A stretch of 64,000 bases of DNA, from the NCBI GenBank assembly GCA_964016875.1, contig OZ024735.1:15652934-15716933 (forward strand), in the 5' to 3' direction. The translations under genes were made by a program, and so were the position numbers. The notes beneath the pieces are model-generated. The model worked only from the letters and a program-made list of their open reading frames with translations. It did no database searches and was not told the DNA's origin. Below are positions 33,214 through 43,495 of this stretch, piece after piece. Position 1 is the stretch's first letter. Each line of letters begins with the position of its first letter. Source of the DNA: Fallopia convolvulus. Its lineage: Eukaryota > Streptophyta > Magnoliopsida > Caryophyllales > Polygonaceae.

Positions 33214-34146
33214 CGATCACCTAGCGCCTCCATAGCCAAGTCGATCCGACTCCGAGCGTGCTCGAAATAAATCATGATCCATGTCTGAAACAATACTCAT
33301 AAGATATTGAACCCAACCAAATTTGAAGAATGAAATAAAAAAGCCTTAAGCACGTACCTTTAGAATAAGAGCGCAACCCGAGCATCCCGCTACTTCGGCA
33401 CGCGACGTCATCCCGAGCTCACGAAATAGCCCCACTAATAAACCCGCACCCCAAGCGTATCGACCCGTCCTGTCGTGGTCGAATAGGAACGCCAATATCC
33501 ACGTCTTGATACAATTCCCGGACTTGTCGACGAATAATGCCATCCCGAGAAAGTACCATAGAAACACAATGGCAATGGTCTTTGGGGGTGCGGCCCGGAC
33601 CCTGGTAAACATCTGCATCAGAATAGCTACGATATCATCCGACAGGGCTCGTGTCTTCCATGCATGTGCGGTCTGTGGATCAAGATCCAACATCTCCGCC
33701 AGACGAGCCTGGGTCGCCAATGGATCCATCGAGGGTATAAGAGTGTCTCCATCTATAGGCACCCCGAAAATGCAGTGCATATCATGGAGGGTGATGGTCA
33801 TCTCGCCCCATGGGAAGTGGAAGGTGTTGGTCTCGGGATACCAACGTTCTCGAAATGCAGAGATGAGAATGTGGTCTGTCGAGCCATATGAGAGGTCGAT
33901 CAGCCCGGTGAGACCGCTCCGCTGGGCGATGCCCCACCAAGAATCGGGTCCTCCATGCATATACTGTCGAAACCCGTCTAAAGGTGCGAAGTTCCTAGAC
34001 AACACTCTAATGACCTTATGATACTAAAAAAGGAAATTTTGCCCGAATCTTGCCCACCATGTGTGTGGAATACGTCGTCAAGAGGCTGTCGTCTATAGGA
34101 CCTCCCGGCGCGCCCTCAATTGCAGGAGCGTCCTCATGAGCGGCCC
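33214..34146 (-). pseudogene. Plant mobile domain protein of the MULE, C-terminal part
   Basis: On the minus strand the reading starts with GGPIDDSLLTTYSTHMV just inside the E2 insertion site. After a stop near 34023 it continues with FAPLDGFRQYMHGGPDSWWG, FRERWYPETNTFHFPWGEMT and ITLHDMHCIFGVPIDGD. This is the plant mobile domain found in MAIN-like proteins and in MULE-encoded proteins. A GT donor after ALILK (33348) and a CAG acceptor near 33282 suggest a last exon starting TWIMIYFEHARSRIDLAM that runs into the convergent transposase end. Its role in transposition is unknown. Confidence 0.85.
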
Positions 34147-35558
34147 TGATCGCTCGCCTCTAGGGTGCGAGGGTCAAGAGATACAATTTATAACCCGACC
34201 CCGTTGTAGTACGTGGTGGTTGTCGAACACTCGGGAAGTCTACTCGATCGATGTGCCTAGACACTAGGAAGCTAGAAAGGAGAGCATAAAACAAAGGAAA
34301 ACAAAGAAAACAGTCGGGACCGACACTGAGGTCACGTCGGGCCCGAGGTTGGCGACGAGAGGAAGTCGGGACCGACACTGGGTAAGTCGGGCCCGAGGTA
34401 GCTGGGGATGTCGAACTCAAAGATTAAAAGTAGATCTCGGGCTTTTGGGTTCCTTCTCTAGTAGATTAAGGCTTATCCACCCCAATTCAAGCAATGAGTG
34501 ATGATCGGACTAGGATCGAGTGCTTTCGCCCTCGTTCCAACCACTTCTACACATTGATCATTGGGGAAATCCCCTTCGAAGCAAGGTCTTGAGATTGACA
34601 CATGTTCACTTTCGCTACTTTGCCAATCTCAAGCCTTGATTCCCGACTTTCGCAAGGAATTGTAGCTCTATGTAGAGTGGGTTCCTTAGATCAAACACTC
34701 AAGGCTATGGAATTGGGGTTTCTAGCCCAAACCTAGCTAGGGTTTTCCCCCATAACCCAAGATCAAGGAGATCTACTCCATGTGGCAAACAAAGAAAGCA
34801 AACAAATCAAAAGGGAAAGCAATCAACATCATCAATCTCAAAACAAAGCAAAGTTTCATTCAAAATCAAAAGCAATCCACAAATTCCAATCAAGGGTTTC
34901 CAAATCCACAAGATCAAAACAAAGCAAAGCTAATCTATCAACCAAACCTATCAATCTTCCTCTCTCTTGGCCGATTCTCTCTCTTCTCCTTCTCCTCTCC
35001 TTCCTCCTTGCTCTCCAAGTATCCCCTTGAGAGTTTTTGAGGGTTGGGTTCCTTGCTAAGTGTGGGAACCCCCTTCTTAGAAGACAAGAGGGCCTTTTAT
35101 TAGATGAGGGGCAAAAGTGGAAGTTCACAATTTCGTGCCTTGGAGCCCAAGTAGTTCGGTGACCGACTTGGACCGACACGGAGGACCTCGGGCCCGAGGT
35201 ACTGTGCAACTCGGTCCGATGTTCTCAAGACTTCAAAGTCGGGCCCGAGGTTGGTTGCAACTCGGTCCTGACTTCGTTCCACCTTCTTCTTGTTGGCTTT
35301 CCTCTTGTTCTTCTTCATGGCTTGCTTCCCTCTTTCCTCCTTTGCTCGGGCCTTGCTCCATGTCTCGACCCTCCTTCAAATAGATCCTTGATTCACGCCA
35401 ATTTACCTACAAAACACATAAAATGCGCGTAGTCTCCGAATCTCATAGAAATACGGGAACTAAGCTAAAAAGGAACAAAACGCACAAGAAAAGGGGAAAA
35501 AGAAACATATTTACAAAGGAAATCACATATGAAAACACCACCAAATAGAGAGACATCA
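34147..35558 (-). repeat. 3' LTR of E2
   Basis: Begins TGATCGCTCGCC and ends GAGAGACATCA. It has four exact TCGGGCCCGA palindromes (34337, 34387, 35188, 35239) and several GACCGAC/TCGGTCC half-site words. Short frames within it, such as 34780-35040, have no support as genes. Confidence 0.95.
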
Positions 35559-35573
35559 AAATACCCCATACTT
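35559..35573 (-). other. Polypurine tract of E2
   Basis: Minus strand AAGTATGGGGTATTT directly before the 3' LTR, identical over this stretch to the E1 tract although the LTRs themselves differ. Confidence 0.7.
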
Positions 35574-37281
35574 AAACTTGCTTGTCCTCAAGCAATAACA
35601 ATGTGAGCAAGACCGAAACATAATCTTCAAGTAAAGCCTCGTATGAAAACACATTTTAAGCACAAGTGATTGACATTCAAGCAAGATTACATCATCACAC
35701 ATGATTAAGTGTTCCAAGGAATAAAGTCAATGCAACTAAGCCTCACTTTAGGGATATTTGAATGTGTATCACTCATCATGTGTTTGGGTTTAGCAATGAA
35801 CACTCAAGCTCAAAAATCATGCAAGTAAGGACTTTACTATTGAAGCTAATATCACCAATTCCTCCACCTAGAGATGCCTAATGCAAAGTACACAAAGAAT
35901 TTCGAACTTGGCTCAATGGAGGTCCTCAAAGAGGTTCCATTCGGCCGGGTTGTAATGGGGCTTTTGGTATTTCTCAAGGTGGGAATTATTTGGTCTTGTG
36001 GTGCTTACAATGGGGATTGAACAACCTAAACTCTCACCAACTTCACCAAATTCCACAATTACCTTCACACTCACCCAAAAGACTTAACATTTTCCTTTCA
36101 ACCCAAAATTTCACTTAACATTCCACTTCATCTTTGCTCTTATGCTTTTTGTTGGATTTTTCAACACTTTCTACATTTGGACCGACTTTCTTATGACATC
36201 GGGCCCGATGTTGCTTGTAACTCGGTCGGACCCTTTTCTTCACTTAAGCTCTTTGCTTTATTCCACTTTGCATTTCCAACATTTTCTTTCTTCCTTTTCT
36301 TTCTTTTTTTTTTCATTTTTGTACAACAAAGATGCACTACCCACATGATTCATAACACCATTCTTTGCCCTTAAACCCAAGAGAATCTCAACTCTTCAAA
36401 TACAATCCAAACCTCTCTTCTAAAGTCCAATCCCATAAGGGTCAAGTCATATAAGGCTAGGAATAATATTTTTGAGGAGTTTCAAACAAAGGCTTAGGCT
36501 AGAACGGGGCTACAAACAAAGGATTATCTTCATGGTAGGATATGGAACATTTATGTGACTAGAAGAATAAAGTTCAAAATCAATGTGACCATGCTAGGAC
36601 AATTCTCATGACGGTCTTGGAAAATAGATAAACACCGCAATAGCAAGTTTTACTAAGCATGAATGAGCTAATCACACAAGAAAAATGAGGGATATGCAAA
36701 TATGAACAAGCATCCCTAAAATGGCCAAAAATCAATCTCACAAGGGTCACACATACTTAGTTGCATAAGAACTCATCCTAGAACTCACATGTTCAATAAA
36801 ACAAGCAAGATATCATGATCACATCAAAAGCAACATCATTTTAGAGGCTAAACTATCCAAAAATATGCAAAGGAATTTACATGATCACATCATCATTAGC
36901 TTTTATTTTGGCAATCTAAGATGGGAATTTCTAGTCCAAAACCTACAAAACATAAAATCTTTTTGTTGTTTTCAACACAATTTTTCAATTTTTATGGATT
37001 TTTTTGCAAAAATTTCTCTAAAACCAAAAACTCATCCATTCAAGACCAAATTAATCATTCATGTTTTTCATCAAACCACAAACCAAGAAGCAAACATCCC
37101 AAACACAAACTAGAAACACAAACTAAATATCCTCAAAACAAGTGAAATCATGAACACACTTACCCCCACCCCATACTTAAAATTTTGATGTCCCCATCAA
37201 ACAAGGAAACCAAAACTTAAAAGCAAGAGAGAAGAGTATGAAAAGCTCACAATTTCTTATTCTTCAATGGCATGTATAGGA
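35574..37281 (-). other. E2 3' untranslated region with conserved blocks
   Basis: Collinear with 22388-24071 of E1. It holds ACTTGCTTGTCCTCAAGCAA, TTCCATTCGGCCGGGTTG plus TAATGGGGCTT, AATCACACAAGAAAA and CCCCATACTTAAAATT. One palindrome module lies at 36179-36227, with GACCGAC, TCGGGCCCGA and TCGGTC centred 21 bp apart. No gene is recognised. Confidence 0.75.
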
Positions 37282-39114
37282 TCAATCGAAGGGGTTGTCA
37301 CGTCTACGTCCTCTTTGGAGCCTTGCTTGCCGCTCCCTCTCGTACACTTGTTCTTGGTAGAAGTCTTGTGGTGGTGGTTGAAGTTGAGGCTCCGGGCGTG
37401 TCCATTGGTCCTCACGGGAAGGGAAGTTCCCGCTCATCCATGTGTTGTAGCTATCTTGGACCCGCCACCTTTGGTCTTCCACCTCCCTAAGCTCCTCTAC
37501 CTCTCGTCTAGTGTAGCCGAGGGCCCGGTTCATCTCTTGTTGGCTAGCTTGGAAAGAACTTTGTTGTTGAAGCATTTGTTGTTGTTGTTGGTACATTTGT
37601 TGTTGATGTTGGTACATTTGTTGTTGTTGGAGATTCACTTGATGGACCTCTTGGAGAACATTTTCTTGTTGAAGTTGGAGATGAGACATTTGGTTGGCTA
37701 AGAAGGACATGTCCACCGGTTGTTGTTGCTCGGGAAACACCATTCCCGGACCGTACCATTGGGCATAGCCTTCATAACCACCACCTTGAGCTTGCTCTCG
37801 CCTTGCACCGCTCCCTTCTCCACGCTCATAATGCCTCGGGACCTCACCACCATGGAATGAACTGGACCGACGTTGAGGGATGTCGGGCCCGACTTGGTGT
37901 GTACCTCGGTCCGCCAGTGTTGGAGCTTGGTGCGTGGCTCGGAGGTTGGCCATCAAACCTTGGAAGCGCTCATCTTCTTCATTTTGCTCTTGATCGACTT
38001 CCATGTCTTCCCCACGAGGTGCAAACACGAAGTTGTCTTGGTCGGAATCCGGTGTAGATGGAGGAGAGGTAAACCGAATGTGTTGAGATTGTTGTCGCCG
38101 CCCCTCTCTTGCACCTTCGGGGTCACCAAATGAGTGTGGCTTGCCGGCCCACACTTGGTACCAATTTTGATACCGAGAAAGATCATAGAGGTTGTGCACT
38201 AACCGGATCGACACACCTTCATAGTTTGAGTGAGGGGCCAAGGAAATCATGTAGAGCTTCTCCTTGACGATGTTGGCCTTCTTGAAATACTTCATGTTCA
38301 TGAACTCAACACCATTCGGAGCCGGAGAATACTTGTCATGATCAACTCCTAGACGCATGGCGAGCCTTGCTATCATCCCACCGAAGTAGATCCAAGAGGA
38401 ACTTTGGAAGTCCCGCACCATCTTGACCCACTCCCATGCAAGATGCATGGGCTTCTCGGTGTTGAAGAGCATCTCATGGAGCAACATGATCTCTTCCTTC
38501 ATTGGCTTGCTCAACTCATGACGAGCATAGATTGCACACCCCAAGACTCGCACCATGACCCGAAAGAGAGGGCTAGCAATCTCGTTTGTGGAGGCGCCCT
38601 TTCTCATCTCACTCTTCCCGGTCACATGACGCCACACTTGGTTCACCTTCTCATTGTTGACGCCGGCCTCTTCTCTTGGGCATGGAAACCCGAAGTAGGT
38701 AGCCAAATCCCTAAGAGTGAGATTGTGGTCCTCGTTGCCCAATCGGAAAGTGAGCGCCCCTTCCTCATCCTCCACATTATCATAAGTGCACTCGAATGTG
38801 GCCATGAATTCCGAGGTGAGGGCGGGGTAGTGAGTGTTGTCCCACCTTAGCATCCCATTAAGACTGATGTGGGAGTAGCATCTTGGAAGGGCTTGATCCA
38901 TGTCCATCTTCCTCACGGCTTCCCAATCAAGCCACCTCGTGTGGTGCTCAAGCGCCATATATCTTTCATAATTCTCCACTTGCTCATCATCCTCCAAATA
39001 GACATCATCCAACTTCGGCTCTTTCCTCGTCTTTTTGGACTTCTTCCTTGGCCTTTCCACATGAGAGGATGAAGCTCTTGTCTCCATGGTACCTACACAC
39101 ATCCAACCCAACAA
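37282..39114 (-). CDS. E2 ORF2, plant transposon-associated protein (Athila ORF1-like)
   Basis: A 610-codon intact frame, probably starting METRASSSHVERP at 39087. The basic word RPRKKSKKTRKEPK resembles a nuclear signal. The conserved region about residues 50-330 matches E1 ORF2: HYPALTSEFMATFE, FRLGNEDHNLTLRDLATYFG, NQVWRHVTGKS, SPLFRVMVRVLGCAIYARHE. The linker contains a TCGGGCCCGA copy (VGPDIPQ). A glutamine-rich stretch about 475-525 should form a coiled coil, followed by RREVEELREVEDQRWRV. It keeps an open frame in two diverged elements, which suggests selection. The function is unknown. DNA or RNA binding is inferred from charge and layout only. Confidence 0.87.
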   Translation of the reverse strand: MLGWMCVGTMETRASSSHVERPRKKSKKTRKEPKLDDVYLEDDEQVENYERYMALEHHTRWLDWEAVRKMDMDQALPRCYSHISLNGMLRWDNTHYPALTSEFMATFECTYDNVEDEEGALTFRLGNEDHNLTLRDLATYFGFPCPREEAGVNNEKVNQVWRHVTGKSEMRKGASTNEIASPLFRVMVRVLGCAIYARHELSKPMKEEIMLLHEMLFNTEKPMHLAWEWVKMVRDFQSSSWIYFGGMIARLAMRLGVDHDKYSPAPNGVEFMNMKYFKKANIVKEKLYMISLAPHSNYEGVSIRLVHNLYDLSRYQNWYQVWAGKPHSFGDPEGAREGRRQQSQHIRFTSPPSTPDSDQDNFVFAPRGEDMEVDQEQNEEDERFQGLMANLRATHQAPTLADRGTHQVGPDIPQRRSSSFHGGEVPRHYERGEGSGARREQAQGGGYEGYAQWYGPGMVFPEQQQPVDMSFLANQMSHLQLQQENVLQEVHQVNLQQQQMYQHQQQMYQQQQQMLQQQSSFQASQQEMNRALGYTRREVEELREVEDQRWRVQDSYNTWMSGNFPSREDQWTRPEPQLQPPPQDFYQEQVYERERQARLQRGRRRDNPFD

Positions 39115-40409
39115 AAGGATCCAAGATAAACTCCATACAACTCAACAAAAGCACTCATCAACACACAACAACATTTCAACACAAAGGGAACCCCATACTT
39201 AGTCTCTAGACTCACATGCATCTCAATCCAACATAAATCATCATGGACATCTTCTAACAATAGCTAAGCAAATGATCATTCTACATCATGATTAGGCTAT
39301 AGCCAACAATTAAACACATGAATCCACATGATATCACAAGAAGAGAGCAAAAACATCATGGATCGACTTCCAGTCTATGTCGGGCCCGACTTACTCAACC
39401 TCGGTCCGACATGTTGGACCGACTTTCTCACCTCGTGCCCGACTCTCCTGGGCACTTCGATCTCGACCTAATTCATGCTTCGACTTCTAGCCTTAAATCA
39501 ACCCAAATCACTCTATCATGCACTTAAATTTCAAATTCAACCATCAAACATCCCTAATCGAAGTTCTAAATGGATCTAAGCATGCATAAACAACTTTAAA
39601 GCTCAATTTCACAAATCATGCAAATCCACCATTGATGCTCAAGCTCAAGCTCTCAATCAAACATGGCATTACTCAATCTACGCAATGAAAGCACAAAATT
39701 TTCAAAGAAATAAGTAGAGATCGAGTAACACATACCGGATTTGAAGAGTGTTGAACTTTTAAACAAATAACCAACTTAGAACTCAAATTTTTCAATCTAG
39801 ATCGAGATGGGGGATGAAGAACTATATTGAACTCGAGATTTCTACTTGGATTCGGGTTTGGGAGGCCTTTTTGTGGTTGGAACGAGATGAAGTGGGGAGG
39901 ATGTGGATCGAGTATGGTGAGGGTAGGGGCGGCCGACTTTGAGAGTGTTTAAGGGTGAGGGGTTGTATTTTGGGAATGGTGGTTGCTATGAAGATGATAG
40001 GTAGGTGGGGGATAGTATTTAATGGGGGAAAAGGACAAATTAGGTCAAGGGAAAAATTGGCATTCCAACTAGTCAAATCGGGTTGGACCGACTTCATGGA
40101 CCGACGTCCCTATGTCGGGCCCGACTAACCTGGGCTCGATGTGGGAGTATTCGGGTCACCAATTTTACTCCATCCTCTTGCAACTTCTTTCCCATATTTC
40201 CATTTAAATATTTCACCTCAAATCCTACACAACTTTGAAGAATGCACGACACCATAAATCCACAAAACACTAGATAGAGATTGGTTAGGGAAAAGCTAGG
40301 CTAAACTAAGAAAAATCAAACTAAAATTACGAAAAGAAAGCTACTAGCTCGGGTTGCCTCCCGAGAAGCGCTCGTTTAGAGTCACTAGCTTGACTTCCTA
40401 CCCTCAACC
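39115..40409 (-). other. E2 spacer between gag-protease and ORF2
   Basis: A non-coding spacer with palindromes at 39380 and 40115, a near match at 39433 (TCGTGCCCGA), a CCCCATACTT copy at 39191 and the block GGGTTGCCTCCCGAGAAGCG near 40353. As in E1 there is no polymerase sequence between gag-protease and ORF2. Confidence 0.75.
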
Positions 40410-43391
40410 TCATGGCGGGTGAAACACGGTGAATTGCTCGCCATTGTTATGCCCATTCCCATTGCCTTCATACCCATAAAACCACCAACGATGGTCTACA
40501 TAGGCATGGCTCTCTGGTCTCGGGCCTCTCTCATCATACTCCTCCAACGGATGAGATTTCTTCTCCTTACTTGCTCCATCATTTTCCTCTTTTCCTACAC
40601 CAAAGTTATCCAAAGAATTTCTAGGAGATTCTACCAATTCATCTTTCAAGTCACTAAGGCAAATGTAGGAGTCTCCTAAGTCATCTTTCAAATCACTTAA
40701 ACAAATGTAGGAATCGAAAGTTTGGGAAGAATTGTGGTCATCACCAACATCAAAAGGATATAAGTAAGGATACTCTTCATTTCTCCTTGGGCTAGCATTG
40801 ATCCTTGACTCATCTTGATCCTCAATTTGCTCCAACAACTCCCTTGCTTGTATTTTTTTATTGAAGCTTTCATCACTCCTTAACACAATGACCTCTCTAG
40901 CAACTTCCACTTCTTCACTTTCTCTCTTGGCACTCTCTTCAAGTTTAAGGATGGCCAAGGCGTCCGGCTCATTCAAGGCCTTGTTGAAGTGAAAATCGAC
41001 CTTTTCTTCTCCAATCTCAAAGGAAACCTTGCCGTTCTTGACATCAAACCTTGCCCCCGCCGTAGCTAAGAATGGTCTTCCTAAGATTATTGGGACCAAG
41101 GGATCCTCATGCATGTCCAAGATCACGAAATCATCGGGGACAAAGTACTTTCCAACTCGCACCGGAACGTCATCCAATATTCCCTTAGCCTTGATTATGG
41201 AACCGTCGGCCATAGTTAGGGACATGTCGGCCGGCTCCATTTCACCCAAATTTGCTCTTCTCCAAATGCTAGCGGGCATCACCGAAACACTTGCCCCAAG
41301 GTCACATAAGGCTTGGAAGTTTTGAGACCCCACACCAATGGTTATAGCAAAGCGACCGGGATCTCCTAGCTTTTGTGGTAACTCCAAGGTCTTGACCTCA
41401 TCTTGCATTTCAACTATGGACCTCTTCTTGCTCAAAATCTCCTTTAAAAACTTGGCATAAGATGGCATCTCACTCAATGCGTCGGTGAACGGGATGGAGA
41501 TGTTCAAGCCTTGCAAGAGTTTGAGAAACCTCTTGCTAGGATCAACCTCCTCGGACTTCCCTACTTCACTTGCAACATTTCCTGGTTGGACCGACTTGGG
41601 CACCATGTCGGGCCCGATGTTGTGGATCTCGGTCCTGGACAGAGGAGATGGATCGAGGTCTGTGTACGTCGGTCCCGAGTTGCTCTCGACCTCGGTCCTG
41701 GGTGAAGGAGTCCGACTTGCTGGGTAAGTTGGTCCGACTCTCTTCATTCTTCTTGCTGGGTCGACTTCGGGGAACGTCGGACCCGACTTGCTGGGTAAGT
41801 TGGTCCGACTCTCTTCATTCTTCTTAGGCACGTGTGGCTCGGGTAGGTTTCGGCCACTTCTCAATCCAATTGCCCGGACTTCATTTTGATTGTTTTGAGC
41901 TCGGGGATTCTCCTCGGGTCGGCCCGGAAGTCTTCCATTCTCTCTCGGGGCTTGAGTCGCAATTTGAGCAAATTGATTGTCGACTTGCCTCCTACATGCA
42001 CCAAACTCATTGAATTGGGTCCTCATCTCCTTGAACCCATCTCTCATTTCTTGAGCAAATGTTTGTAACTCATTGAATCCCGGTGGTCTATATGGTGGTG
42101 GTGGCGCCCTTGGCTCGTTTTGGTTGAAGTTGTTGTTGTAGCCTTGAGCTTGACCGTTGTTCCACCGGCCATTGCCACCATTGTTGAAATTGCCTCTTCC
42201 ACCAAAATTTCCTCGGACATAGTTTGCCTCCTCAATTCGCTCGGCCAAGCGTACTTGGCTCTCATTCGGACAAACTTGTGTAGCATGTGCAAAGGATCCA
42301 CACTCCTCACAAGCTCTAGCATTTTGCTTGTAGTAGTGGACTTGCCTCTTAAGCTTGCTCACTTTACCTTCAAGGAATTGGAGCTTCACATCCCTATCAA
42401 TGTCTTCTCCCTTTGGATCATATAACTTCCTTGCACCTTCACCTTGAACTTTCACCTCCTTGCTAGCTTGACTCACCCCATACATGGCCTCATAATCGGA
42501 TAGCTTGTCAAGTAGCTCCCAAGCTTGATCCGGTGTCAAGTCTATGAACCCACAATCGGTGTGGAGATTGAGCTTGTCCTTCGTTACCGGATTGATGCCT
42601 TGGAAAAAGATGTCTTGAAGTACATATGGTTGTTGGCCATGAGTAGGACATTGGTGCAACATCTCCTTGAAACGGTCCCATGCTTCGAAGAGGTGCTCGT
42701 TCGGACCTTGTTGAAAGCTTGCAATCTTCCTTCTTAACTCGGTTGTCTTTGAGGGCGGGAAGAACTTCATCAAGAAAGCATCATAGAGTGTCTTCCAAGT
42801 TGTGATTGACCTAGGAGCTTGGCTCTCGAGCCAATGTGTGGCCTTGCCCCCAAGTGAACATTTGAACGCCTTTAGAAGTACATACTCCAATGTCTCCTCG
42901 TCGGTGGAGATCGTCTCACACATATCCACAAATCGTTTAACATGCTCTATGGGACACTCATGTGGACGGCCCTCGAATTGATCACGCTTGATGAGGGAGA
43001 TGAATTGCGTCTTGATCTCAAAATTCTTGGCAACCTCGGGAAGCACAATAGCCGGCTCGGGTACCCTCAACTCCGGATGCATGTATTGGCGTGCATTCCG
43101 GGGTAGAGCGTTGAGTTGAGCCTCGGCTCTCATCCGTTGCTCCCGTTCTCTTCTTGCCACCTCCTCTTGATTGTCCCTCTCAAGTTGCAATCTAGCCATT
43201 TCGGCCCTAAGTCGAGCCAACTCTTCATCAACATGGAGAGCTTGATTCTCCATCCTTTTCCTTCTTCGGGCTTCTTTGAGAATACTTTCCGGATCACTCA
43301 CAAACTCAAGCTCAAGTGTTCCTCGGGAGGAACGATCTAGCATACACCTATGAAACAAAAACACAAACCAAAACAAATCAAAAACAAACAA
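40410..43391 (-). CDS. E2 gag-protease polyprotein, intact
   Basis: A 993-codon frame. The likely start is MLDRSSRGTLELE at 43343. Domains in order: a coiled coil about residues 40-95, the capsid-like gag domain about 105-270 (MHPELRVPEPAIVLP, TQFISLIKRDQFEGRP, FPPSKTTELRRK), a zinc knuckle CEECGSFAHATQVC near 360 (C-x2-C-x4-H-x4-C), a glycine- and asparagine-rich stretch, a hinge with SGPT-type repeats, and the protease with CDLGASVSVMPASIW near 690 and ILGRPFLATAGA. The triad is DLG rather than DSG or DTG, as in Athila. The tail carries a duplicated DSYICLSDLKD. It can supply particles and protease but no polymerase. Confidence 0.93.
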   Translation of the reverse strand: MFVFDLFWFVFLFHRCMLDRSSRGTLELEFVSDPESILKEARRRKRMENQALHVDEELARLRAEMARLQLERDNQEEVARREREQRMRAEAQLNALPRNARQYMHPELRVPEPAIVLPEVAKNFEIKTQFISLIKRDQFEGRPHECPIEHVKRFVDMCETISTDEETLEYVLLKAFKCSLGGKATHWLESQAPRSITTWKTLYDAFLMKFFPPSKTTELRRKIASFQQGPNEHLFEAWDRFKEMLHQCPTHGQQPYVLQDIFFQGINPVTKDKLNLHTDCGFIDLTPDQAWELLDKLSDYEAMYGVSQASKEVKVQGEGARKLYDPKGEDIDRDVKLQFLEGKVSKLKRQVHYYKQNARACEECGSFAHATQVCPNESQVRLAERIEEANYVRGNFGGRGNFNNGGNGRWNNGQAQGYNNNFNQNEPRAPPPPYRPPGFNELQTFAQEMRDGFKEMRTQFNEFGACRRQVDNQFAQIATQAPRENGRLPGRPEENPRAQNNQNEVRAIGLRSGRNLPEPHVPKKNEESRTNLPSKSGPTFPEVDPARRMKRVGPTYPASRTPSPRTEVESNSGPTYTDLDPSPLSRTEIHNIGPDMVPKSVQPGNVASEVGKSEEVDPSKRFLKLLQGLNISIPFTDALSEMPSYAKFLKEILSKKRSIVEMQDEVKTLELPQKLGDPGRFAITIGVGSQNFQALCDLGASVSVMPASIWRRANLGEMEPADMSLTMADGSIIKAKGILDDVPVRVGKYFVPDDFVILDMHEDPLVPIILGRPFLATAGARFDVKNGKVSFEIGEEKVDFHFNKALNEPDALAILKLEESAKRESEEVEVAREVIVLRSDESFNKKIQARELLEQIEDQDESRINASPRRNEEYPYLYPFDVGDDHNSSQTFDSYICLSDLKDDLGDSYICLSDLKDELVESPRNSLDNFGVGKEENDGASKEKKSHPLEEYDERGPRPESHAYVDHRWWFYGYEGNGNGHNNGEQFTVFHPP

Positions 43392-43471
43392 AGGGTTTGG
43401 GCTATTCCCTCACCCAAATCACTACCAAAACACAAGAAACTCACCAAATTGGCACTCAATGCACTTAGACT

Positions 43472-43489
43472 TCCCCGGCAACGGCGCCA
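43472..43489 (-). other. Primer binding site of E2
   Basis: Minus strand TGGCGCCGTTGCCGGGGA, the primer site typical of the Athila group and complementary to the aspartate tRNA 3' end. It lies six bases inside the 5' LTR. Confidence 0.88.
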
Positions 43490-43495
43490 TTTCTT

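Larger units (their letters stand above)
20390..33224 (+). pseudogene. mudrA-like: MURA-type MULE transposase, interrupted by E1
   Basis: An acidic first exon (20390-20542) starts MSSREEDTSSSDYHPEEE and stops at a GT donor. Later sequence holds the FAR1-type N-terminal domain (TRKCGC just before E1 and PFELNG just after it, then WVLTVKCGQYNH). Next comes the DDE transposase core: VIMDSTYKTNR, an intron 31755-31835, YGMSLLERVGF, FMSNEDVSSYRWVL, NAIMTDHEQAV and LLCWVH. A SWIM-type zinc finger (CHGLPCKH) lies near 32755. E1 inserted between two codons of the FAR1-type domain and duplicated GGATG. Stops near 31506, 32167 and 32233 and a frameshift near 31330 show it is dead. It acted as the DNA-binding, cutting and joining enzyme in the nucleus. 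Confidence 0.9.

Noticed and set aside
34780..35040. 86-codon frame in the E2 LTR, repeated at 44129-44389
   Set aside because: The frame is identical because the LTRs are identical. It has no homology and is low in complexity (K, Q, N, S).
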